Part shown: positions 5,681 to 9,111 of the stretch, one piece after another
Numbering within the stretch: position 1 is the stretch's first letter
How the letters are laid out: each line of letters starts with the position of its first letter
Made by a program: the position numbers and the translations under genes
Source of the DNA: Patescibacteria group bacterium
GTDB lineage: Bacteria > Patescibacteriota > Dojkabacteria > JAKAPS01 > JAJZLI01
DNA length: 9,111 nucleotides
Direction of reading: 5' to 3'
NCBI GenBank assembly: GCA_023380695.1
Contig: JAMCRT010000003.1
Coordinates: 1-9,111, forward strand
The notes under the pieces: generated by a model
Database searches by the model: none
The model's input: only the letters and a program-made list of their open reading frames with translations
Told to the model about the DNA's origin: nothing

Positions 5681-6224
5681 TGAATTTATATTTTTTATTA
5701 TTGCAGTTTTTGTACTTTGGGTTTTATATGTACGAAAGCATATTTTTTTTGATAATGATTTTTGGGATTACATAGTAATTACTTTTATACTTTTTACTAT
5801 TGGATTACTATTTTTCTCATATCTTGGAATATTTATTATTATTCTCACTCCTTTTATATTCTTAAAGCTTAAAAATTATAGTTATTTTGATATTTTTGAT
5901 TTCTGTGCAATTTTTCTTAATATACTATATATTCCATATTTTTTTACGAAAGATATATATTATTTTTTAATATTAATACTAGTCTTGGTCTTTATAATTC
6001 TTTTAAGATTTATAAAGGAAGGGTATGATATTGGAATATTCCTTTTTGTATTTTCAATACTGTATATATTAGAGAAGAAATTGTGGTTTTTAGGAAATAA
6101 TTATATTTATAATTTAGATTTTGGTGTGTTTCTCCTCCTGATATCATTATTTGCAATTCTAATTAGGCTTCTTACAAAAGTTAAAAATACTGATTATATA
6201 GATATTCTAGCAAAGAAAGGATAA
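5673..6224 (+). CDS. Polytopic membrane protein of unknown function
   Basis: A 183-residue, very hydrophobic protein rich in Ile, Leu and Phe, with about six or seven predicted membrane segments: roughly 4-20, 33-50, 51-66, 75-92, 96-113, 121-135 and 150-168. Short charged loops carry R-K-H near 21-23, a KEG segment near 115 and EKK near 136, and the C-terminus is basic (TKVKNTDYIDILAKKG). I recognise no family and no conserved polar residues that would suggest a catalytic site. The ATG overlaps the end of the M16 peptidase gene by 8 bp in another frame, and no Shine-Dalgarno sequence is visible, so translation is probably coupled to the peptidase. That pairing suggests a shared task at the membrane, but this is inference only. 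It is the last gene of the operon. Confidence 0.75.
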   Translation: MFSEFIFFIIAVFVLWVLYVRKHIFFDNDFWDYIVITFILFTIGLLFFSYLGIFIIILTPFIFLKLKNYSYFDIFDFCAIFLNILYIPYFFTKDIYYFLILILVLVFIILLRFIKEGYDIGIFLFVFSILYILEKKLWFLGNNYIYNLDFGVFLLLISLFAILIRLLTKVKNTDYIDILAKKG

Positions 6225-6230
6225 AGAGTA

Positions 6231-6258
6231 TTGCAAAGACACATAAGTATACTATAAT
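6231..6258 (+). promoter_or_regulatory. Sigma70-like promoter of the giant secreted protein gene
   Basis: TTGCAA (6231-6236, four of six -35 bases) and a perfect TATAAT (6253-6258) are separated by 16 bp. The predicted start, near 6265, leaves a leader of about nine bases before the ATG at 6274; AAGG at 6263-6266 is a weak Shine-Dalgarno that would sit at the very 5' end. The gene therefore seems to be transcribed separately from the upstream operon, although no terminator is visible between them. Confidence 0.6.
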
Positions 6259-6273
6259 ATATAAGGTAGACAT

Positions 6274-9111
6274 ATGAGGACAGCAAAGCTTCTTTTAATA
6301 CTTCTAGTGATAGGGGTAATATTTATTGTATTACCTAGTAGAGGTATGATACATGCATCCCCTGCACCATATCTTAATTATCAGGGAAGGTTGGAGAACA
6401 GTAATGGAGATTTATTAACAGGAAACTACTATATAGCTTTTTGTATATACAATTCTACAACAGCAACTACATGTACACCGGGAAGTACACCAACGGTAGG
6501 AAGTATGAGTAGTGCAGGAACAAGTTCAGGAACATTGAATGGAGCATTATGGGGAGAGGTACAATATTTTTCATCTAGTAATACTCCATCCAATGAAGTA
6601 GAGAATGGAGTATTTAATGCAGAACTAGGGAAGTATTCACCACTTACAGGGAGTATATTTGAGAATGGGAGTAATTTCTATATAGGGGTGAATGTATACA
6701 ATGGGAGTAGTTGGGATGGACAGATGACACCACTTGAGCCAATAGATCAGGTAGCATATTCGATGGATAGTGCACTGCTTAATGGATATGGAGCATCAAC
6801 AACACCAGGAGCAACACAGGTAGTGGTAACTAATAGTTCAGGAGACATAACACTATCAGGAACGAATCCACAGATTAATGTAGAGGGCACTAATACACTT
6901 ACTCTGAATGGTGGAGGAGGGACGGGAAACATAGAGTTTTTCAATTCTTCAAATTACATAACAGAGGCAGGACTTATGGAGTTGCAAGGGGGAATAAATA
7001 CAGTAGGATCATCTAACTCTTCCATAGGAGTAGGCTCTGCAGGATCAGGAATAGCAGGAGGAGTAATAGAATTTAATAGCAATGGCACATCAGGAACAGA
7101 TGGAGCATATATGGAGTATATACCTCCTGCAAGTGGAACTAATATAGCAAGTGAGTTACATATATCAGGAACAAGTGGAGGAACACTAACAGATCTACAA
7201 CTAGTAACCAATGCATTAAACATATCAAATAGTGTAAATGGAACCACAGTTAGTATAAATGGAGCAAGTGGAAATATATCAACTGCAGGAAACCTGACAG
7301 TCAGTGGCACTGGAAGTAATACTATTACAGGAGATACGACTCTAAACAACAATCTGATAGTAAATGGAAGTAGTACAGTGACGGGAATAACGAATAATGG
7401 AGTACTGACAAACAATGGAAATGGTACATTTAGTGGAACACTATCTGTAACAGGAGGAAGTATAGATTTAGGAAACAGTTCATCTAATCTAATAGAGAGT
7501 ACAACAAATCTTACCCTAAATCCAGAAAATACAAATACGGGAAGTTTAAATATTAATACAACTTCCTCTCTTCCTGCTGCTACAAATAGTGCAACATCAG
7601 TGGTATACAACGGATATGTGTATGAGATAGGAGGATATAACGGGAGTGCTAATGTTGCAACAGTGGACTATGCACCAATAAATAGCAATGGAACACTGGG
7701 AGCATGGAGTTCAACAACAGCTCTTCCTGCAGCTACAGCTGATGCAACATCAGTAGTATATAACGGATTCATATATGAGATAGGTGGGTGTGCTACTTCT
7801 TCTTGCCTTACAGCAACTGTAGACTATGCACCGATCAATAGTGGAGGGGGTATAGGTAGCTGGAGTGCTACAACTTCTCTTCCTGCAGCTACAGGTAATG
7901 CAACATCAGTGGTATACAACGGATATGTGTATGAGATAGGAGGATGTTCATCTTGTTCTGGCACTACTGTTGCAACTGTGAACTATGCACCAATAAATAG
8001 CAATGGGACACTGGGATCATGGACTGCCACAACATCTCTTCCTGCTGCTACAGCTTATGCAACATCAGTGGAATACAATGGATATGTGTATGAGATAGGA
8101 GGATATAACGGGAGTGCTTATGTTGCAACAGTAGACTATGCCCCTATTAATAGCAATGGGACACTGGGATCATGGACTGCAACAACATCTCTTCCTGCAG
8201 CTATAGCTTATGCAACATCAGTGGAATACAACGGATATGTGTATGAGATAGGAGGATATAACGGTGGTATTGTTGCAACAGTAGACTATGCACCTATTAA
8301 TAGCAATGGAACACTGGGGTCATGGGTTGCAACAACTTCTCTTCCTGCTGCTACAGATAATGCAACATCAGTGGAATACAACGGATATTTGTATGAGATA
8401 GGAGGATACAATGGGAGTGCTGTTGTTGCAACAGTATACTCGATATCAGTGGTAACTGGCAACATATCACTAACAAACAGTGTAAGTGGTAGCAATGTAT
8501 TGAGTATGAATGGGTTTAGTGGAGATATTACAACACAGGGTAGTATTAATGTAGGAAATATTAATGGAGGGATAAATACAATAAATGGTAATACTATACT
8601 GACATCTGCAGATTTGAATATATCAGGACTTAGTACTCCTACATCACTTGCAGTATCATCTAGTTCCAATGTTGGGGGGCAGCTCAGTCCAGGAACCTAT
8701 TATTATGAGGTAGTAGCAAAGGATAACACACCTGCATCTGTTGCAAGTTCATTTCCATCACAGTATATTTCTGAGACAGTAAATACTCCAGTACCGGTAC
8801 CTACAGGAGTAAGTGCCACAGTAGGGACTACAGGGAGTGTAGGGTCTAATCTTGCAGCATCTACAACCTACTATTATGAGGTTACAGCAACAACACCGAA
8901 TGGAGAGACAACTGCATCAGCAGAGGTTTCAGCAGCTGAAGGCACTACAGCATATCCTATTACGATTTCATGGACAGCAGTAAATGGTGCAACAGGATAT
9001 ACAGTATATAAAGGGACTACATCAGGAGGAGAACAATTTTTAGCACCAGTAAGTGGGGGCTCTACAACCTTATACACAGATTCTGGAAATACCAATACAT
9101 CGGGAGTAAAT
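6274..9111 (+). CDS. Giant secreted surface protein with kelch and FN3-like domains (3' end outside window)
   Basis: Open for 946 codons to the window edge with no stop. A signal peptide has R2/K5, a hydrophobic core 6-20 and likely cleavage after Ala28 (I-H-A). Residues 32-174 match a module common at the start of bacterial surface proteins: 'NYQGRLENSNGDLLTGNYYI', then a segment ending 'MTPLEPIDQVAYSMD' and 'LLNGYGA'. Residues 175-431 are Gly/Ser/Thr/Asn-rich beta-strand repeats. Residues 432-722 hold six kelch-like units with 'YEIGG' and 'GSW' landmarks, probably one beta-propeller. Residues 723-786 return to beta repeats, and 787-946 contain two FN3-like units ('TYYYEVVAKD', 'TYYYEVTATTPNGE', 'ISWTAVNGATGYTVYKG'). 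Probably a surface fibre or adhesin; partner and anchor are unknown because the C-terminus is missing. Long antisense frames here are by-products of its biased codons. Confidence 0.88.
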   Translation, partial: MRTAKLLLILLVIGVIFIVLPSRGMIHASPAPYLNYQGRLENSNGDLLTGNYYIAFCIYNSTTATTCTPGSTPTVGSMSSAGTSSGTLNGALWGEVQYFSSSNTPSNEVENGVFNAELGKYSPLTGSIFENGSNFYIGVNVYNGSSWDGQMTPLEPIDQVAYSMDSALLNGYGASTTPGATQVVVTNSSGDITLSGTNPQINVEGTNTLTLNGGGGTGNIEFFNSSNYITEAGLMELQGGINTVGSSNSSIGVGSAGSGIAGGVIEFNSNGTSGTDGAYMEYIPPASGTNIASELHISGTSGGTLTDLQLVTNALNISNSVNGTTVSINGASGNISTAGNLTVSGTGSNTITGDTTLNNNLIVNGSSTVTGITNNGVLTNNGNGTFSGTLSVTGGSIDLGNSSSNLIESTTNLTLNPENTNTGSLNINTTSSLPAATNSATSVVYNGYVYEIGGYNGSANVATVDYAPINSNGTLGAWSSTTALPAATADATSVVYNGFIYEIGGCATSSCLTATVDYAPINSGGGIGSWSATTSLPAATGNATSVVYNGYVYEIGGCSSCSGTTVATVNYAPINSNGTLGSWTATTSLPAATAYATSVEYNGYVYEIGGYNGSAYVATVDYAPINSNGTLGSWTATTSLPAAIAYATSVEYNGYVYEIGGYNGGIVATVDYAPINSNGTLGSWVATTSLPAATDNATSVEYNGYLYEIGGYNGSAVVATVYSISVVTGNISLTNSVSGSNVLSMNGFSGDITTQGSINVGNINGGINTINGNTILTSADLNISGLSTPTSLAVSSSSNVGGQLSPGTYYYEVVAKDNTPASVASSFPSQYISETVNTPVPVPTGVSATVGTTGSVGSNLAASTTYYYEVTATTPNGETTASAEVSAAEGTTAYPITISWTAVNGATGYTVYKGTTSGGEQFLAPVSGGSTTLYTDSGNTNTSGVN
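7567..8439 (+). repeat. Six tandem kelch-coding repeats of 150-159 bp
   Basis: Units start at 7567, 7720, 7876, 8035, 8188 and 8338, each beginning with a Ser/Ala-Leu-Pro-Ala-Ala codon run. The first five encode 51, 52, 53, 51 and 50 residues; the sixth stops after about 34, before the 'APINSNGTLGSW' part. DNA stretches such as GGATATGTGTATGAGATAGG are the same or nearly so in most units, so copies are young or kept alike by gene conversion. All lengths are multiples of three, so gain or loss of a unit would keep the frame. Confidence 0.85.

Noticed and set aside
7567..8439. CRISPR-like periodic repeat
   Set aside because: The period is 150-159 bp, the repeats are continuous and in frame, and they encode kelch units; there are no unique spacers.
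8674..8679. G6 tract in the surface protein gene as a phase-variation switch
   Set aside because: It is only six bases long, shorter than typical slippage tracts, and the frame is intact.
6747..9095. Several long minus-strand open frames (about 6747-6944, 6954-7610, 8286-8669, 8874-9095)
   Set aside because: They lie antisense to the giant secreted protein, have Pro/Val/Leu-rich low-complexity translations expected from its ACA/GGA/AGT-rich codons, and show no domain or ribosome binding site.
1..9111. UGA recoding as in Gracilibacteria or Absconditabacteria
   Set aside because: The genes are full length in the standard code with GGN for glycine and no in-frame TGA; the only interrupting codon is a TAA.

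Overview
The window looks like a low-GC bacterial genome fragment, most plausibly from the Patescibacteria/CPR or a similar small-genome lineage. The clues are AT-rich intergenic DNA, AGA-dominated arginine codons, a compact set of housekeeping genes, and a giant secreted protein built from an 'NYQGRL' N-terminal module, beta-strand repeats, kelch repeats and fibronectin-like domains. No 16S or ribosomal protein gene is present, so this placement is an inference. The genes read cleanly in the standard code; no in-frame TGA suggests a UGA-to-Gly or UGA-to-Trp recoding.

Left part (1-3688): an accessory region with three different genes of the AAA_14/DUF4143-type ATPase family (P-loop ATPase, winged helix, PD-(D/E)XK-like C-terminal domain). 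The first (+) is cut by the window edge and only its C-terminal part is seen. The second (-, 748-2184) is complete and has codon usage unlike its neighbours. The third (+, 2561) is interrupted by an in-frame TAA at codon 304, after which the reading frame continues for 71 well-conserved codons to 3688. Both genes whose 5' ends are visible have a perfect 11-bp inverted repeat directly upstream, of unrelated sequence, placed over the presumed promoter/start region. This shared layout, and the loss of the nuclease-like tail in the third copy, are the most interesting features of the accessory part.

Middle part (3733-6224): a tight housekeeping operon. An extended -10 promoter precedes tRNA-Leu(CAA). 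Elongation factor P follows 22 bp later, then an M16-family zinc peptidase 5 bp on, and a polytopic membrane protein of unknown function that overlaps the peptidase gene by 8 bp. No terminator is visible between these genes, so one transcript that includes the tRNA is likely.

Right part (6231-9111): a separate sigma70-like promoter drives a very large secreted protein, 946 codons in the window and still open at its end. It has a signal peptide, a conserved N-terminal module, beta-strand repeats, six tandem kelch-like units (probably one beta-propeller) and FN3-like domains. The kelch block is flanked on both sides by related copies of one beta-repeat module, as if the propeller was inserted into, or duplicated within, a fibre-like shaft. 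It is probably a cell-surface adhesin or fibre.
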